From Enterobacter sp. JUb54 (GTDB lineage Bacteria > Pseudomonadota > Gammaproteobacteria > Enterobacterales > Enterobacteriaceae): DNA of 64,000 nt. Shown here piece after piece: positions 8,202 through 20,468 of the stretch (positions are counted from its first letter, which is position 1; the number at the start of each line of letters is the position of its first letter). The stretch spans positions 434,001 through 498,000 of the forward strand of contig NZ_CP060418.1 in NCBI RefSeq assembly GCF_014298075.1. Direction: 5' to 3'. The position numbers were made by a program, and so were the translations under genes. The notes under the pieces were generated by a model. It was not told where the DNA came from and did no database searches. It was given only the letters and a program-made list of their open reading frames with translations.

Positions 8202-9709
8202 ACGTCTCTCGATATATCACGTTCCAGTGGTAACTCAACTTTAATGCTAACCCCGCCAAAAGGCGAATGGTCGGCGCGTAAGCTGCCGCCATGGGCAGCC
8301 ACAATATTGACACAGATCGCCAGCCCCAGCCCAGAGCCGCCACTGGCACGATTGCGAGAACCTTCGGCGCGATAAAAACGTTCGCACAGCCGCTCCAGCT
8401 GCTGGTCGCTGACCCCCGGACCGCTGTCGGCGAAATCCAGAATCAGGCGTTGACCGCTCTGGCTGGCGCTGATCAGCAGCTGTCCGCCGCTATCGGTATA
8501 GCGGAGGCTGTTTTCCAGCAGGTTATTAAACAGCTGCATCAGGCGATCGCCATCGCCAAAAATCATCGCGCTTTCCGGCAGCGACACCTTGATGCTCAGC
8601 CCCCGGCTGGCAAAACGTTCGCGGAAAGCGCCCGCCGCCACTTCCAGCAGGGTAATGATGTCGACCGAGGTTTTCTGATAGGCCAGCGCGCCTTCATCGG
8701 ACATCGACAGCTGGTGCAGATCGTCCACCAGTTTGGTGAGGGTGGCGACTTCAGCCTGCAGTGAGGTAATGGAGTCTGGGGTGAATTTACGCACGCCGTC
8801 CTGAATCGCTTCCAGTTCGCCGCGCAGTACCGCCAGCGGAGTGCGCAGCTCATGGGAGATATCCGCCATCAGATCGCGGCGCATCTGCTGGTTGCGTTCA
8901 AGGGTGCTGGCAAGCTGGTTAAAATCCTGCGCCAGACGGCCAAGCTCGTCGCTGCTGGTGGCGGTAACGCGGGTGCTGAAATCCCCCGCCGCCAGACGAT
9001 GGGTCCCTTCAACCAGCCGTTTCACCGGTGCCAGCAGGCCGCGGGCCAGCGGGAAGGTCGCCAGCGCCGCCAGCAATGTGGCGAGGGCGACAATCAGCCA
9101 GCTGGTGCGCTTTTGCTGGCGATCGAAATTGATATCGGTATTGCGCGTCAGGCGCTCAACCGGCGAGGCCACCACCATGCCGACCCGCACGCCGTTGACC
9201 ATAATGTCGCGTCGGGTGCCATCTTCCGGCAGCTTTTCCGGCGGGCCGACCAGCACCCGGCCTTTCTGGTCGACAACCCAGAACATGGTGCGCCAGCCGT
9301 GCGGCGGCATATCCGGGCCGGGACCGCGTGGGCCGCCCGGTGGTCCGTCGGGTGGGCCTTCTGGCGGCGGGCCATCGTGGCCGGGGCGATCGTAGGGCGA
9401 TCCGCCGCCGTTCATTCGGCGTCCGCCGGAGGCACGATCGTCGCTCTCGCGGTCAAACGATTTTAAGATCTGGAAAATAAAGCGATCGTTGTTGCGCAGG
9501 AATTTCCAGCTGCCGTGCAGGGAGTACTGCTCGCTCAGCGCATCGCCCAGCAGGGTCAGGCGCTGTTCGTTACCGCGCTTGATATAGTCGATGAACCCCC
9601 GTTCAAAGCTGATGCGCACCGCCCAGTGCATGCTGATAAGCAGCACGATACAGGTGGCTAAAATGGCCAGAAACAGTTTGCCGGTAATCCCCGGACGCCA
9701 GTACTTCAC
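8198..9709 (-). CDS. baeS: Envelope-stress sensor histidine kinase BaeS
   Basis: Inner-membrane sensor kinase partner of BaeR, 503 aa (E. coli about 467). TM1 residues 11-31, periplasmic sensor, TM2 about 203-224, HAMP, HisKA with phosphoacceptor His286 in '[12 protein letters not shown]', then HATPase_c with 'NLLENSLRY' N-box, 'DSGPGV' and 'GGSGLGLAI'. Odd feature: the periplasmic domain carries a Gly/Pro-rich insert at about residues 101-138 ([18 protein letters not shown]) just before the conserved '[10 protein letters not shown]', accounting for the extra length. Overlaps mdtD and baeR by 4 nt each. Confidence 0.96.
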   Translation of the reverse strand: MKYWRPGITGKLFLAILATCIVLLISMHWAVRISFERGFIDYIKRGNEQRLTLLGDALSEQYSLHGSWKFLRNNDRFIFQILKSFDRESDDRASGGRRMNGGGSPYDRPGHDGPPPEGPPDGPPGGPRGPGPDMPPHGWRTMFWVVDQKGRVLVGPPEKLPEDGTRRDIMVNGVRVGMVVASPVERLTRNTDINFDRQQKRTSWLIVALATLLAALATFPLARGLLAPVKRLVEGTHRLAAGDFSTRVTATSSDELGRLAQDFNQLASTLERNQQMRRDLMADISHELRTPLAVLRGELEAIQDGVRKFTPDSITSLQAEVATLTKLVDDLHQLSMSDEGALAYQKTSVDIITLLEVAAGAFRERFASRGLSIKVSLPESAMIFGDGDRLMQLFNNLLENSLRYTDSGGQLLISASQSGQRLILDFADSGPGVSDQQLERLCERFYRAEGSRNRASGGSGLGLAICVNIVAAHGGSLRADHSPFGGVSIKVELPLERDISRDV

Positions 9710-11130
9710 GGCTCACTCCTTTTATGACGGCTACGACGGGCGATGGTGGTGTTGCTGCCGGTCTCGTCCGGCACACGGGAAAAAATAAACGCCGGGAGCG
9801 CAATGATCGCCGCCATGCACAGATAGGTATAGAAGAAGACCTGATGAACGGTTGCCGGGTCGGCGCTCAGATGCTGCTGGCCGAACATCCCGAGCAGGAT
9901 CCCGGCGATGGTGACGCCGATACTCATCGACAGCTGCATGATCATCGACAACAGGCTGTTGCCGCTGCTGGCCAGCTCATCCGGCAGGTCTTTCAGGGTC
10001 AGAGTATTCATTGAGGAGAAACGGCTGGAGTTGATCATGCCTTGCAATACCAGCACCACCGGCAGCAGCCAGTACCAGCCCGCCAGCGCAACGGCCATAA
10101 ACAGCAGGCTGACCAGCGCCAGGCCGAGGGTCGCCACCACCAGCACGCGGCGGTAACCAAAGCGGTTCACCACCTGCACCACAATGCGCTTCATCCCCAT
10201 GCTGCCGAGGACCATCGGAATCATCATCAGCCCGGCGTGGAACGGCGTGAAGCCGAGGCCAATTTGCAGGAATACCGGGGTCATAAAAGGCAGCATGCCG
10301 CTACCGATGCGCCCGGCAAAGCTCCCGCCGAGCCCGAGGGAGAAGGTGCGGTTGCGAAACAGCTTCAGGCTGAACAGCGCGTTATCGTTGTCCCGGGCGT
10401 ACCACAGATAGAGCAGGATTGAGGCGACGCCAATGACCACCAGCGCGCTGAGCAGCAGCGGAGAAATCCCCAGTCCTTTTTTACCGTCGAGGGCGAGAGT
10501 CAACGTGGCCATTCCCGCCGCCAGCAAAATAAAGCCAAAAATATCAAAACGCCGGGTTTGTAAGGTGTAGTTCGGCATCAGCCACAGGGTGGCGATGGCG
10601 CCGATAATCCCCACCGGGATGTTGATTAAAAAGATCCAGTGCCAGGAGGCATACTCTACCAGGATACCGCCGAGGGCCGGACCGAGCAGCGGCCCGACCT
10701 GGCCGGGGAGGGTCACGAAGGTCATGGCCGCCATATATTGCGAACGCGGGACGATTTTCATCACTGTCAGGCGACCTACGGGCACCATCATCGCGCCGCC
10801 AACCCCTTGCAGCACCCGGGCCATGACCAGCTGATCGAGCGTGTTAGCCTGGGCGCAAAACAGGGAGCCGAGGGTAAACAGCACAATGGCGCTGAAGAAA
10901 ATATTGCGCACGCCGACCCGGTCCGCCAGCCAGCCGCTGGCGGGCAGCATGATCGCCACCGTCAGCACGTAGGAAACCACCACCATATGCATGTGTAGCG
11001 GACTCTCCCCCAGGCTGCGGGCCATGGAGGGGAGGGCGGTGTTGACGATAGTGGTATCCAGCGACTGCATAAAGAAGCCGAAAGCCACTATCCAGAGTTG
11101 CCAGCGTACGCTGGCGGGCAGTTCTGTCAT
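9706..11130 (-). CDS. mdtD: MFS transporter MdtD
   Basis: Major facilitator of the DHA2 drug:H+ antiporter type, 474 aa with about 14 hydrophobic segments. Motif A-like '[13 protein letters not shown]' and motif C-like '[20 protein letters not shown]' are visible. It belongs to the mdtABCD-baeSR operon; in E. coli MdtD is not needed for MdtABC efflux and has been linked to citrate export rather than drugs, so the drug-pump name is historical. Overlaps baeS by 4 nt and starts 1 nt after mdtC ends. Confidence 0.95.
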   Translation of the reverse strand: MTELPASVRWQLWIVAFGFFMQSLDTTIVNTALPSMARSLGESPLHMHMVVVSYVLTVAIMLPASGWLADRVGVRNIFFSAIVLFTLGSLFCAQANTLDQLVMARVLQGVGGAMMVPVGRLTVMKIVPRSQYMAAMTFVTLPGQVGPLLGPALGGILVEYASWHWIFLINIPVGIIGAIATLWLMPNYTLQTRRFDIFGFILLAAGMATLTLALDGKKGLGISPLLLSALVVIGVASILLYLWYARDNDNALFSLKLFRNRTFSLGLGGSFAGRIGSGMLPFMTPVFLQIGLGFTPFHAGLMMIPMVLGSMGMKRIVVQVVNRFGYRRVLVVATLGLALVSLLFMAVALAGWYWLLPVVLVLQGMINSSRFSSMNTLTLKDLPDELASSGNSLLSMIMQLSMSIGVTIAGILLGMFGQQHLSADPATVHQVFFYTYLCMAAIIALPAFIFSRVPDETGSNTTIARRSRHKRSEP

Positions 11131-11131
11131 G

Positions 11132-14100
11132 TTAATCGCTTACCGGCTGGTTGGATTTGCGCGAAAAACGTAACCGCAGACGGTCGAAGAACAGATAGAC
11201 CACCGGCGTGGTGTAGAGCGTTAGCAGCTGGCTCATGACCAGCCCGCCGACAATGGTGATCCCCAGTGGCTGACGCAGTTCCGAACCGTCGCCGCCGGAT
11301 AGCACCAGCGGCAGTGCGCCGAACAGCGCCGCCAGGGTGGTCATCATAATCGGGCGGAATCGCAGCAGACAGGCCTGGAAAATGGCCTCTTCCGGCGTGA
11401 GATTGCCGTTGCGCTGGGCATCCAGAGCAAAGTCGACCATCATGATGGCGTTTTTCTTCACTATCCCAATTAATAGCATAATGCCGATAAGCGCGATCAG
11501 GCTGAACGGCGCGCCAAATAACTCCAGCGCCAGCAGCGCCCCCACGCCCGCCGAGGGCAGGGTGGAGAGGATCGTTAACGGGTGCACGTAGCTCTCGTAC
11601 AAGATCCCGAGCACGATATACACCGTCGCAATGGCGGCAAGAATCAAAATGACCTGCGAATTCATGGTCTCCTGGAACACCTGGGCGGTGCCGGCAAAGG
11701 AGCCGCGCACGCTGGAGGGCACTCCAAGCTGGGTCATGGTGCGGTCGATGGCCTCGCTGGCTTCCGACAGGGATTTACCGGTTGGCAGGTTAAAGGCGAT
11801 CGTCGACGCTGCCGACAGTCCCTGGTGGTTCACCGACAGCGGCGCGTTGGCCGGCTGCCATTTGGCGAAGTAGGACAGCGGGATAGGTTTGTCTTCGCTG
11901 TTGATGACAAACATCTTATCCAGCGCGCTGACGTCCTGGGTATACACCGGGTCCACCTCCATCACCACTTTATACTGGTTCAGGGGTTGGTAAATCGTCG
12001 AGATCTGCCGCTGACCGAAGGCGTTATTCAGCAGGCTGTTGGCGTCCTGGACGCTGATCCCCAACCGCGACATGGTATCGCGATCGTAGATAAGGTCCAT
12101 TTCCGCGCCGTTATCCTGCTGGTCCGAGTTAACGTCCGCCAGTTCCGGCAGGGCGGCGAGGGCTTTACGGATCTTTGGCTCCCATTCACGCAGCGCCGCA
12201 AGGTCGTCTGACAGCAGCGTGTACTGGTAGCTGGCGTTGGCCTGACGGCCGCCGACGCGAATATCCTGAACCGCCATTAAAAACAGATTGGCCCCCGGCT
12301 CTTTCGCCAGTTTTTGCCGCAGCCGGTCGATAATTTGCTGCGCCGTCTCGTGCCGTTGGTCACGGGATTTAAGGGTGATAAACATCATCCCGCTGTTGAC
12401 CCTTGAGCCACCGGTAAAACCGGTCACGTTATCCACCGCCGGGTCTTCACGGATGATTTTCATAAAGTCTTGCAGCTTGCCGCGCATCGCCTGGAAGGAG
12501 ATGCTTTGGTCGGCCTGAATACCGCCCATCAGCACGCCGGTATCCTGCTCCGGAAAGAAGGTTTTCGGAATCGAAATATAGAGCCAGACGCTCAGCGCGA
12601 TGGTGCCCAGCAGCACCAGCCCGGTAATGCGGCTGTGTTTGAGTACCCACTTCAACGAGGTGCCGTAGCCGCCCTGAATCGCGACCAGTACCCGGCCAAA
12701 ACCACGGTTGCGCGTCGGCTGAGACGGTTTGCTGCTCTTAAGCAGCCAGCCGCACATCATCGGCGTCAGCGTGAGGGAGACCGCCAGCGAAATGCCGATC
12801 GCCACCGACAGAGTCACCGCAAATTCACGCAACAACCGCCCCGGCAACCCGCCCATCAGCAGCAACGGTAAAAAGACCGCCACCAGCGACAGGCTCATTG
12901 ACAGCACGGTAAAGCCGACTTCGCGGCTACCTTGCAGCGCTGCCTGCAGCGGTTTCATGCCGGCTTCAAGATGGCGGGAGATGTTTTCCAGCACCACGAT
13001 GGCGTCATCCACCACAAAACCGGTGGCGATGGTCAGGGCCATCAGCGACAGGTTATTGAGGCTGAAATCGCACAGATACATCGCCGCGAAGGTCCCAATC
13101 AGCGACACCGGAACCGCTACCGCGGGGATCAGCGTCGCCCGGCCGGAGCGCAGGAACAAGAACACCACGAGGATCACCAGCGCTACCGAGATAACCAGCG
13201 TCTGTTCCACCTCCTCCAGCGAGGCGCGGATGGTCGGTGAGCGGTCCTGGGCAATTTGCAGGTCGATGGCCGCCGGAATGGTCTGCTGCAGCTCCGGCAG
13301 GCGGGCGCGAATGCTGTCCACCGTCTGGATGATGTTGGCTTCCGGCAGTTTGCGGATCATCAGCAAAATCGCCGGTTTGGCGTTGGTCATCCCGGCGTTG
13401 CGCACATCCTGTACCGAATCGCTGATGGTGGCGACGTCGCTGAGGCGAACCGCTGAGCCGTTGTTGTAGTGCACGATCAGCGGCTGATATTCCGCAGCGG
13501 TTTTCAGCTCATCGTTGGTTTGTACCTGCCAGCGCTGGCTGTGGTCCTCCAGCGCGCCCTGCGGCTTGCGCACGTTAGCATCGGAGATGGCGGTGCGCAC
13601 CGCGTCCAGCGAAACGCCCTGGTTAAACAGCGCCTGCGGGTTCAGATCCACCCGGACCGCGGGCAGCGAGCTGCCGCCCACGTCCACGTCCCCGACGCCA
13701 TCAATTTGGGCAATGGTTTGTGCCAGCTGGGTGGAGGCGAAATCGTACAGCTCGCCCTGGGAGTAAGTGTCCGAGGTGAGCGTGAGGATCATGATCGGCG
13801 CGTCGGACGGGTTGGCCTTACGGTAGGTTGGGCGGCTTGGCATACCGCTGGGCAACAGGCTCTGTGCGGCATTGATCGCCGCCTGTACATCGCGGGCCGC
13901 GCCGTTGATATCGCGGTCGAAATTGAACTGCATAATAATGCGCGTGCTGCCCAGCGAACTGGAGGAGGTCATCTCCGACACGCCGGCGATGCGTCCTAAA
14001 GAGCGCTCAAGCGGCGTCGCCACCGACGAGGCCATGGTCTCCGGCGAAGCCCCAGGCAGCGAGGCGCTGATCATGATGACCGGGAAATCCACCTGCGGCA

Positions 14101-14209
14101 GGGGGGCCACCGGCAGCAGGCGAAAACCCAGCACGCCGCACAGGGTGATGGCCAGCGAAATTAAAATCGTGGCCACCGGGCGGTAAATGAAGAGGGCAAA
14201 AAACTTCAT
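11132..14209 (-). CDS. mdtC: RND efflux pump subunit MdtC
   Basis: Inner-membrane resistance-nodulation-division protein, 1025 aa. MdtB2C heterotrimers with MdtA and TolC export bile salts, novobiocin and other compounds using the proton gradient. Seen: N-terminal TM1 '[16 protein letters not shown]', TM4 proton-relay Asp pair in '[13 protein letters not shown]', 'GEXXXFT'-equivalent '[20 protein letters not shown]', and the second-half repeat ending '[16 protein letters not shown]'. Directly abuts mdtB (stop and start are adjacent). Homologous to MdtB, consistent with an ancient duplication. Confidence 0.97.
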   Translation of the reverse strand: MKFFALFIYRPVATILISLAITLCGVLGFRLLPVAPLPQVDFPVIMISASLPGASPETMASSVATPLERSLGRIAGVSEMTSSSSLGSTRIIMQFNFDRDINGAARDVQAAINAAQSLLPSGMPSRPTYRKANPSDAPIMILTLTSDTYSQGELYDFASTQLAQTIAQIDGVGDVDVGGSSLPAVRVDLNPQALFNQGVSLDAVRTAISDANVRKPQGALEDHSQRWQVQTNDELKTAAEYQPLIVHYNNGSAVRLSDVATISDSVQDVRNAGMTNAKPAILLMIRKLPEANIIQTVDSIRARLPELQQTIPAAIDLQIAQDRSPTIRASLEEVEQTLVISVALVILVVFLFLRSGRATLIPAVAVPVSLIGTFAAMYLCDFSLNNLSLMALTIATGFVVDDAIVVLENISRHLEAGMKPLQAALQGSREVGFTVLSMSLSLVAVFLPLLLMGGLPGRLLREFAVTLSVAIGISLAVSLTLTPMMCGWLLKSSKPSQPTRNRGFGRVLVAIQGGYGTSLKWVLKHSRITGLVLLGTIALSVWLYISIPKTFFPEQDTGVLMGGIQADQSISFQAMRGKLQDFMKIIREDPAVDNVTGFTGGSRVNSGMMFITLKSRDQRHETAQQIIDRLRQKLAKEPGANLFLMAVQDIRVGGRQANASYQYTLLSDDLAALREWEPKIRKALAALPELADVNSDQQDNGAEMDLIYDRDTMSRLGISVQDANSLLNNAFGQRQISTIYQPLNQYKVVMEVDPVYTQDVSALDKMFVINSEDKPIPLSYFAKWQPANAPLSVNHQGLSAASTIAFNLPTGKSLSEASEAIDRTMTQLGVPSSVRGSFAGTAQVFQETMNSQVILILAAIATVYIVLGILYESYVHPLTILSTLPSAGVGALLALELFGAPFSLIALIGIMLLIGIVKKNAIMMVDFALDAQRNGNLTPEEAIFQACLLRFRPIMMTTLAALFGALPLVLSGGDGSELRQPLGITIVGGLVMSQLLTLYTTPVVYLFFDRLRLRFSRKSNQPVSD

Positions 14210-17200
14210 TTACGCCTCCTCCTCATGTCGCGGGAAGCGGCTTTTAATGTACAGCGACAGGCGGTCGAAGAGCAGGTAGATGACCGGAGTGGTAAACAGC
14301 GTCAGCACCTGGCTTAACATCAGACCGCCGACCATGCCGATCCCCAGCGGACGCCGCAGTTCGGCGCCGACGCCGGTACTGAGCATCAGCGGCAAGGCGC
14401 CGAGCAGGGCGGCGAGGGTGGTCATCAGAATCGGGCGGAAACGCAGCAGGCAGGCCTGGTAGATGGCTTCGCGCGGCGGCATACCCTGCTCGCGCTCGGC
14501 GGCCAGCGCAAAGTCGATCATCATGATAGCGTTTTTCTTGACGATACCAATCAGCAGGATAATCCCGATGATCGCGATCACGTCCAGCTCGCTCCCCGCC
14601 AGCCACAGGGAGAGCAGCGCGCCGACGCCGGCGGTCGGTAAGGTCGACAGAATGGTGATCGGGTGGATGAAGCTTTCATACAGCACGCCAAGCACGATAT
14701 ACATCGCCACCACCGCGGCCACCACCAGCCAGACGGTATTGCCGAGCGCTGACTGGAAGGCGAGAGTGCTGCCCTGGAACTGGGTGCGGATCTCGGAAGG
14801 GAAATCCAGCGCCTGTTCGGCGGCGAGGATCGCCTCCACCGCATCGCCCAGCGAGTAGGTATCCGGCACGTTAAACGAGATGGTGGTCACCGGGAACTGA
14901 TCGAGATGGTTAATCGACAGCGGAGCGAACCGCTGTTCGACGCTGGCGATGGATTTCAGCGGCACGATGCCGCCATCGCTGCTGGTCAGGCGAATATTAT
15001 CCAGCGCCGCCAGCCCCGGCGTCTCGCGGGTGTCGTGCTCCAGCACCACGCGATACTGGTTCGCCTGGGTGTAAATGGTGGAGATCAGCCGCTGGCCGAA
15101 GGCGTTGTACAGCGCGTTATCGACATCGGCCATGCTGATGCCGAGCCGGCTGGCGCTGTCGCGGTCAACCTTGATATAGGCCGCCAGACCCTTATCCTGC
15201 CAGTCGCTGCTGACGTCCGAAAGCTGCGGCAGCGCCTGAAGACGCGTCAGCAGTTGCGGCACCCAGGTGCTGAGGGCGTCGAGCGAGTTGGCCTGCAGGG
15301 TGAACTGGTACTGGGTTCGGCTGACGGTGGTATCAATCGTCAGGTCCTGCGTCGGCTGCAGATACAGTTCGATGCCCGGAATGCTGTCGACCGATTTTTG
15401 CAGACGCGAGATAACGGCCTGGACGCGGTCGTCGCGTTCATCCAGCGGTTTAAGGTTGATCTGCAAGCGGGCGCTGTTCAGTGCCGGGTTGGTCCCGTCA
15501 ACCCCGACGAAGGAGGTCAGGCTCTCGACCGCCGGATCCTTGAGGATTGCGGCAGAGACCTGCTCCTGGCGCTGGGCCATATTGACAAAGGACGACGATT
15601 GCGGGGCCTGGAGGGTGCCATGAATAATGCCGTTATCCTGAATCGGGAAGAACCCTTTGGGGATAAAGACCCACAGCATAATCGACAGCACCAGCGTGCC
15701 TAAGGCCACGCTCAGGGTCAGCCACGGGTGATTCAGCACCCGGCTCAGCACTCGCCCGTAGGCCGCAATCACGCGGTCGAAGAAACGCTCGCTGGCCTGG
15801 GAGAAGCGGTTTTGCTTACGCAGCGATTCGTGGCTGAGCATGCGCGCGCACATCATCGGCGTCAGGGTGAGCGACACCACGGCGGATATCAGGATCGCCA
15901 CCGCCAGGGTTATCGCAAACTCGCGGAACAGACGGCCAACGATATCGCCCATAAACAGCAGCGGGATTAGCACGGCAATCAGCGAAAAGGTTAATGAGAT
16001 AATGGTAAAGCCGATTTCACCGGCCCCTTTCAGCGCTGCGGCGAGGGGTTTTTCACCCTTTTCGATGTAGCGGGAGATGTTTTCGATGACCACGATGGCG
16101 TCATCGACCACAAAGCCGGTGGCGATAGTCAGCGCCATCAGGGTCAGGTTATTGATCGAGAAGTCGAGGAACACCATCACCGCGAAGGTCCCCACCAGCG
16201 ACAGCGGTACCGCTACGCCGGGGATAATGGTGGCCGGGACGTTGCGCAGGAACAGGTAAATAATCATCACCACCAGCGCAATCGCCAGCATCAGCTCAAA
16301 CTGGGTGTCGCTGACCGAGGCGCGGATGTTGTTCGTCCGGTCGGAGAGTACCTGGACCTTGACCGATTTCGGCAGGCTCTCGGTGAGCTGCGGCAACATT
16401 TCACGGACGCTGTCGGCGGTGGCGATGATGTTGGCCCCCGGCTGACGCTGAACGTTCATGACGATGGCCTGCTGGTTGTTCGCCCATGCGCCAAGCCAGC
16501 TGTTTTCTGCCCCTTGTTCAATGGTGGCGACATCGCCGAGGCGAATCGGCGCGCCGTTCTGGTAGGCGACGATCAGCCGACGGTAATCTTCCGCCGATTG
16601 CATCTGGTCGTTTGCCGACAGGGTGACGGCACGGGTAGGGCCATCCAGGCTCCCTTTCGCCGAGTTCACGTTAGCGCTGGTGATGGCGGTGCGGATGGTT
16701 TCGCTGGTCAGTCCGAGGGCGGCGATGGCCTGCGCGTTGAGCTTCACGCGTACCGCCGGGCGTTGGCCGCCCGCAAGCGTCACCAGCCCGACGCCGGAGA
16801 CCTGGGAAATTTTCTGCGCCACCCGGGTTTCCACCATATCTTCGACCTGGGTCATCGGAATGGCGGAGGAGGTGACGGCGAGGGTCATGATCGGCGGATC
16901 CGCCGGGTTAACCTTGCTGTAGACCGGCGGGTTCGGCAGGTCGGAGGGCAGCAGGTTGGTGGCGGCGTTGATCGCCGCCTGCACTTCCTGCTCAGCGACG
17001 TCCAACGGGAGCGTCAGCTGAAACTGTAGCGTCACTACCGAGGCGCCGCCTGAGCTTTGCGACGACATCTGTTTCAGGCCGGACATCTGACCAAACTGGC
17101 GTTCCAGCGGCGCGGTAATCGCCGAGGTCACCACGTCCGGGCTGGCGCCAGGATAAAGCGTGATCACCTGGATGGTCGGGTAATCGACCTCCGGCAGGGC

Positions 17201-17332
17201 GGAGACCGGCAAAAAGCGGTAGCCGATGATCCCGGCCAGCATAATCGCCACCATCAACAGGGTGGTGGCGACCGGACGCATAATAAACAGTCGGGACGGG
17301 CCACCCGTGCTGCTCGGGGGTAACACTTGCAT
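14210..17332 (-). CDS. mdtB: RND efflux pump subunit MdtB
   Basis: Second RND subunit, 1040 aa, same size as E. coli MdtB. TM1 '[19 protein letters not shown]', TM4 Asp pair in '[13 protein letters not shown]' (about residue 410), two large periplasmic porter loops between TM1-2 and TM7-8, and C-terminal '[16 protein letters not shown]'. In the MdtB2C trimer MdtB is the subunit mainly responsible for proton translocation. The ATG shares 1 nt with the mdtA stop (TGATG), implying re-initiation. Confidence 0.97.
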   Translation of the reverse strand: MQVLPPSSTGGPSRLFIMRPVATTLLMVAIMLAGIIGYRFLPVSALPEVDYPTIQVITLYPGASPDVVTSAITAPLERQFGQMSGLKQMSSQSSGGASVVTLQFQLTLPLDVAEQEVQAAINAATNLLPSDLPNPPVYSKVNPADPPIMTLAVTSSAIPMTQVEDMVETRVAQKISQVSGVGLVTLAGGQRPAVRVKLNAQAIAALGLTSETIRTAITSANVNSAKGSLDGPTRAVTLSANDQMQSAEDYRRLIVAYQNGAPIRLGDVATIEQGAENSWLGAWANNQQAIVMNVQRQPGANIIATADSVREMLPQLTESLPKSVKVQVLSDRTNNIRASVSDTQFELMLAIALVVMIIYLFLRNVPATIIPGVAVPLSLVGTFAVMVFLDFSINNLTLMALTIATGFVVDDAIVVIENISRYIEKGEKPLAAALKGAGEIGFTIISLTFSLIAVLIPLLFMGDIVGRLFREFAITLAVAILISAVVSLTLTPMMCARMLSHESLRKQNRFSQASERFFDRVIAAYGRVLSRVLNHPWLTLSVALGTLVLSIMLWVFIPKGFFPIQDNGIIHGTLQAPQSSSFVNMAQRQEQVSAAILKDPAVESLTSFVGVDGTNPALNSARLQINLKPLDERDDRVQAVISRLQKSVDSIPGIELYLQPTQDLTIDTTVSRTQYQFTLQANSLDALSTWVPQLLTRLQALPQLSDVSSDWQDKGLAAYIKVDRDSASRLGISMADVDNALYNAFGQRLISTIYTQANQYRVVLEHDTRETPGLAALDNIRLTSSDGGIVPLKSIASVEQRFAPLSINHLDQFPVTTISFNVPDTYSLGDAVEAILAAEQALDFPSEIRTQFQGSTLAFQSALGNTVWLVVAAVVAMYIVLGVLYESFIHPITILSTLPTAGVGALLSLWLAGSELDVIAIIGIILLIGIVKKNAIMMIDFALAAEREQGMPPREAIYQACLLRFRPILMTTLAALLGALPLMLSTGVGAELRRPLGIGMVGGLMLSQVLTLFTTPVIYLLFDRLSLYIKSRFPRHEEEA

Positions 17333-18579
17333 CAGGAGCGTGCTCCTTTTTTACCGTACTCACGGCTGGTGGCTTTTTCCGTGGCGGCAGGCGCGCTGTG
17401 CGGATCGACAACCTCCACTTTCGCCCCTTCGGTCAAACGGTCGATACCGTCGGTGACCACGCGGTCACCGGCAGAGAGCCCGGCGGTAATCACCACTTTC
17501 AGGCTGTCCTGGATCCCCGGCGTGACGGTATGCTTGCTGACTTTGTTTTCGTCGTTCAGGACCCACACAAAGTGGCCGTCGTTGCCCATTTGCAGGGCGG
17601 CGGTTGGGATAACGACCGCGTTCTGTTCGGTATCGACCAGCATGCGGGCGTTGACGAACTGGTTCGGAAACAGCGCGTCATCCTGGTTGGTGAAGCGCGC
17701 TTTCAGCTTGATGGTCCCGGTGGTGGCGTCAATCTGGTTGTCCAGACTCAGCAGGGTGCCCTGGCTGATTTTCTGTTTGTTGGTGCGGTCCCAGGCATCT
17801 ACCTGCAGCGTTTTCCCGGCTTTCTGCGCCTGGACGACGGTCGCAATATCATTTTCCGGCAGCGTAAAGACGACATCGATAGGGTGGGTCTGGGTTAACA
17901 CCACAATACCGGTGGTGTCGCCGGTGGAAATCTGGTTGCCGATATCGACCTGTTTCAGGCCCACGCGCCCGTCAATCGGGGCGGTGATGCGGCTCCAGTT
18001 GAGCTGCAGCTGCGCGCTGGCGACCGAGGCTTCGTCGGCTTTAATGGTGCCTTCTGTTTCACTGACCAGCGACTGCTGGGTATCCAGCTCCTGACGTGAA
18101 ACCAGATTGGTTTTCACCAGCTGCTGATAGCGGGTGAGATCGCGCCGGGCGTTGGCCAGCGTGGCTTTATCTTTAGCGAGCTGGCCCTGGGCCTGGGCCA
18201 GAGCCACCTTAAACTGGCTGGGATCGATTTCGGCGAGGAGATCCCCCGCTTTGACCTGTTGGCCTTCCTGGAAATGAAGCGCCAGCAGCTGACCGTCTAC
18301 CCGGCTGCGCACCGTGACCGTATTGGCCGCCGTAACGGTGCCGAGGCCGCTGAGATAACGCGGGACCGACTCGCTGGTGGCGGTCGCCGCCTGAACCGGT
18401 GCCAGCGTCGCGCCGAAGCGCCCGTGACGAGCGCCTCCTGGGGCCTGCTGATGTTGACCATTCGTCGCAGACGGCGCACCGTTTGCGGTTTCACGACTAT
18501 GCCAGAACCAATATGCTGCGCCGGCAACAATAATCACCGCCAGTGCGGTTCCCCAGCGAATTGTGTGACTGCCTTTCAT
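17332..18579 (-). CDS. mdtA: Efflux periplasmic adaptor MdtA
   Basis: Membrane fusion protein linking MdtBC to TolC, 415 aa. N-terminal helix residues 9-26 anchors it; a low-complexity linker rich in Gln/Gly follows (residues 35-55). Then the split lipoyl domain ('[20 protein letters not shown]' and '[20 protein letters not shown]' halves), an alpha-hairpin coiled coil between them (about 130-190), beta-barrel and membrane-proximal domains. First gene of mdtABCD-baeSR; promoter region lies immediately to the right. Confidence 0.96.
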   Translation of the reverse strand: MKGSHTIRWGTALAVIIVAGAAYWFWHSRETANGAPSATNGQHQQAPGGARHGRFGATLAPVQAATATSESVPRYLSGLGTVTAANTVTVRSRVDGQLLALHFQEGQQVKAGDLLAEIDPSQFKVALAQAQGQLAKDKATLANARRDLTRYQQLVKTNLVSRQELDTQQSLVSETEGTIKADEASVASAQLQLNWSRITAPIDGRVGLKQVDIGNQISTGDTTGIVVLTQTHPIDVVFTLPENDIATVVQAQKAGKTLQVDAWDRTNKQKISQGTLLSLDNQIDATTGTIKLKARFTNQDDALFPNQFVNARMLVDTEQNAVVIPTAALQMGNDGHFVWVLNDENKVSKHTVTPGIQDSLKVVITAGLSAGDRVVTDGIDRLTEGAKVEVVDPHSAPAATEKATSREYGKKGARS

Positions 18580-18926
18580 TTATTGTTATCTCATCCTGAA
18601 GCGTTTCGCGGAATGATACTATTTTAGTGACCAAACGCCCCGCAAAAATGGAGGAATTGTGAAAAGTCTGTCCAGAACTGTCTGGAAAAAATGCTTTTCG
18701 ATGAGCCGCTTACGTTAAAGAAAAGCGGGCGTTTTCTGACCGTAATCTGGCGGTCAACAACGCGTTCCCTCCTGATTAATAAGGGGGCCCATTCGCGTGC
18801 TGATGCCTGGTATAACCACCGCTTTGTCATTATTATCGACATTATAGGTCTGCGTGGCAGGGACTGTGACACCTGGCTTAAGAGTTTGCGAGGCGGATTC
18901 CGGTATCTGGCGCGGGTCGCGGAGGG
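18580..18926. other. Divergent intergenic region, mdtA / phosphodiesterase
   Basis: 347 bp holding the promoters of the divergent mdtA operon and the EAL-domain gene. A candidate BaeR box is annotated separately. A Shine-Dalgarno GGAGGG at 18921-18926 serves the rightward gene. A possible 82-codon minus ORF here shows no recognisable protein. The E. coli sib/ibs toxin-antitoxin repeats found near mdtA were looked for and not seen. Confidence 0.5.
18640..18658 (-). promoter_or_regulatory. Candidate BaeR box upstream of mdtA
   Basis: On the minus strand the sequence reads ATTCCTCCATTTTTGCGG, resembling the BaeR consensus TTTTTCTCCATNATTGGC (CTCCAT core exact, flanks partial). It lies about 60-80 bp upstream of the mdtA start with an A/T-rich TAAAAT (18621-18626) as possible -10 between them. 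Tentative. Confidence 0.35.
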
Positions 18927-18929
18927 ATG

Positions 18930-20468
18930 ATGAAATTTATTAAGAAACAGAAATGGCTGCTGGCCGGCGGCAGCATCACTGTGCTTCTTTCCGCATTTCT
19001 GACCAACAGCCTGATGTTATCGCATCAGCGCGCGCAGTTAGATGATATGAGTGACGAACTGCTCAGCCATGCTGAAGAGGTCACCACGCAAATTGTCTCG
19101 TCCATTAATCGTGTTCACACCCGAGAGATTGTGGGCTGTCGTAAGCAGGATATTGCCGCCCTGCGCGAGGTTATCTGGAAGTACGCTAACGTCGAGGACC
19201 TCGGCATTATTGAGAATGGCAGGATAGCCTGTACCGCCAACTGGGGCGTGCTCGATAAACCGCTGCTGCTGCCTGACGAAAAATATGTCGTGCCGAACGG
19301 TTTTAGCATTTACAAAGGGGTGCGCAACTATCTGCCATATGGCGTCGTTCTGGACATGAGCCAGTACGGCAATGTGATCTCATTTACCTCTTCGTTTGCC
19401 TTCAGTGGTTTTGTGCGGCGCTATAAGGGGCTCGATTTTTCATTAACCAGCCGTAATGGTCAGCACGTTTTTCTCAATGACGTCAGCGCTAATACCGCCG
19501 CCGGTTCCGCGGCGGCATCCCGTCTTTGTAGCCAGAAATACGATATCTGCGCCCGTCTGGCAGAAAAAGAGCAGGGCTTTTTATCGCTCCCGCCGCTGCT
19601 TATCGCCGCAATAGCGATCGTCGCCTTTATTGTCGGGGCCGCGCTGTTCTACGCCATTCTGAGCTATCTTGCGGAACGGCGTTCGCTGGAATTTCGCTTG
19701 AAAAAGGCAATTCTCAACCAGCGGATCGATCTGGAGTACCAGCCGTTAGTCTGCGCTAAAAACGAAAAGATCGTTGGCGTGGAGGCGCTGGTTCGCTGGC
19801 ATGACAAGATCTATGGCCAGGTTCCGCCGGATCTGTTTATTTCGATGGCGGAGCAGCTGAATGTCTCCGACGATATTTCGGCGCTGGTGATTGAGAAGGC
19901 GACCCGTGAGCTGAAAACCATTCTGCAGGCCGATGCGGGTTTCACCCTGGCGATAAATATCGGCAAAAGTGAAATCAACAATCCGCGTTTTTTAGATAAT
20001 CTGATGCGGGTGCTCAAGCGTCATGATATTCGCCCGCAGCAGATTAAAATTGAAATTACCGAAAGAAGCGGCGAGTACTATAAAAAGATCGCGGCCTTTT
20101 CATTGCAGGCGATGAACCGGGGACTGCGGATTGCCCTTGATGATTTTGGTACCGGCTCTTCCAACCTGCTGTGGTTGACCGAGGTGTTCTACGATGAAAT
20201 TAAGCTGGATAAGTTTTTCGTAAACGGCCTGAAGAATGAGTACAAGCGCACGATTCTGAGCTCGATTCTGGAGATCGTCTGCCAGCTCAATAAACAAATT
20301 GTCTTTGAAGGGGTAGAAAGCAAAACCGACTATGAGTTTGTCAAATCCTTCGATGAGAACGCGCTGATTCAGGGATGGTATTTTTACAAGTCGATGCCGA
20401 TTGAAAAACTCTGCGCGTTGCTGCTGACTGAACCGCTTCCGCTGCGTGCGCAAAACGCGGAACCGTAG
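18930..20468 (+). CDS. CSS-motif cyclic-di-GMP phosphodiesterase (EAL domain)
   Basis: Membrane enzyme degrading c-di-GMP to pGpG. TM1 (about residues 12-30), a periplasmic domain with paired Cys (about 70 and 101; further pair near 200 and 207), TM2 (about 222-248), then a cytoplasmic EAL domain: EAL motif in 'VGVEALVRWH', 'DDFGTGSS', 'KLDKFFV' and 'FEGVES' are all present, so it should be active. In PdeC-type enzymes the periplasmic Cys pair senses redox state through DsbA/DsbB; here the first Cys is followed by Arg-Lys rather than Ser-Ser. Two ATGs (18927, 18930) follow GGAGGG; the second is better spaced. Probably monocistronic. Confidence 0.9.
   Translation: MKFIKKQKWLLAGGSITVLLSAFLTNSLMLSHQRAQLDDMSDELLSHAEEVTTQIVSSINRVHTREIVGCRKQDIAALREVIWKYANVEDLGIIENGRIACTANWGVLDKPLLLPDEKYVVPNGFSIYKGVRNYLPYGVVLDMSQYGNVISFTSSFAFSGFVRRYKGLDFSLTSRNGQHVFLNDVSANTAAGSAAASRLCSQKYDICARLAEKEQGFLSLPPLLIAAIAIVAFIVGAALFYAILSYLAERRSLEFRLKKAILNQRIDLEYQPLVCAKNEKIVGVEALVRWHDKIYGQVPPDLFISMAEQLNVSDDISALVIEKATRELKTILQADAGFTLAINIGKSEINNPRFLDNLMRVLKRHDIRPQQIKIEITERSGEYYKKIAAFSLQAMNRGLRIALDDFGTGSSNLLWLTEVFYDEIKLDKFFVNGLKNEYKRTILSSILEIVCQLNKQIVFEGVESKTDYEFVKSFDENALIQGWYFYKSMPIEKLCALLLTEPLPLRAQNAEP

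Noticed and set aside
9296-9409. CRISPR-like or tandem DNA repeat in baeS
   Set aside because: The GC-rich pattern is an in-frame Gly/Pro codon tract, without regular repeat units or spacers.
12729-13469. 246-codon plus-strand frame within mdtC
   Set aside because: Antisense to a certain RND pump gene; Ser/Arg-rich composition typical of a reverse-frame shadow.
18624-18872. 82-codon minus-strand frame between mdtA and the phosphodiesterase gene
   Set aside because: No recognisable domain or ribosome site, and it covers the candidate BaeR box and mdtA promoter region.
18580-18926. sib/ibs toxin-antitoxin repeats
   Set aside because: E. coli carries such pairs near mdtA, so I looked; the characteristic short hydrophobic Ibs frame and Sib sequence are not present.
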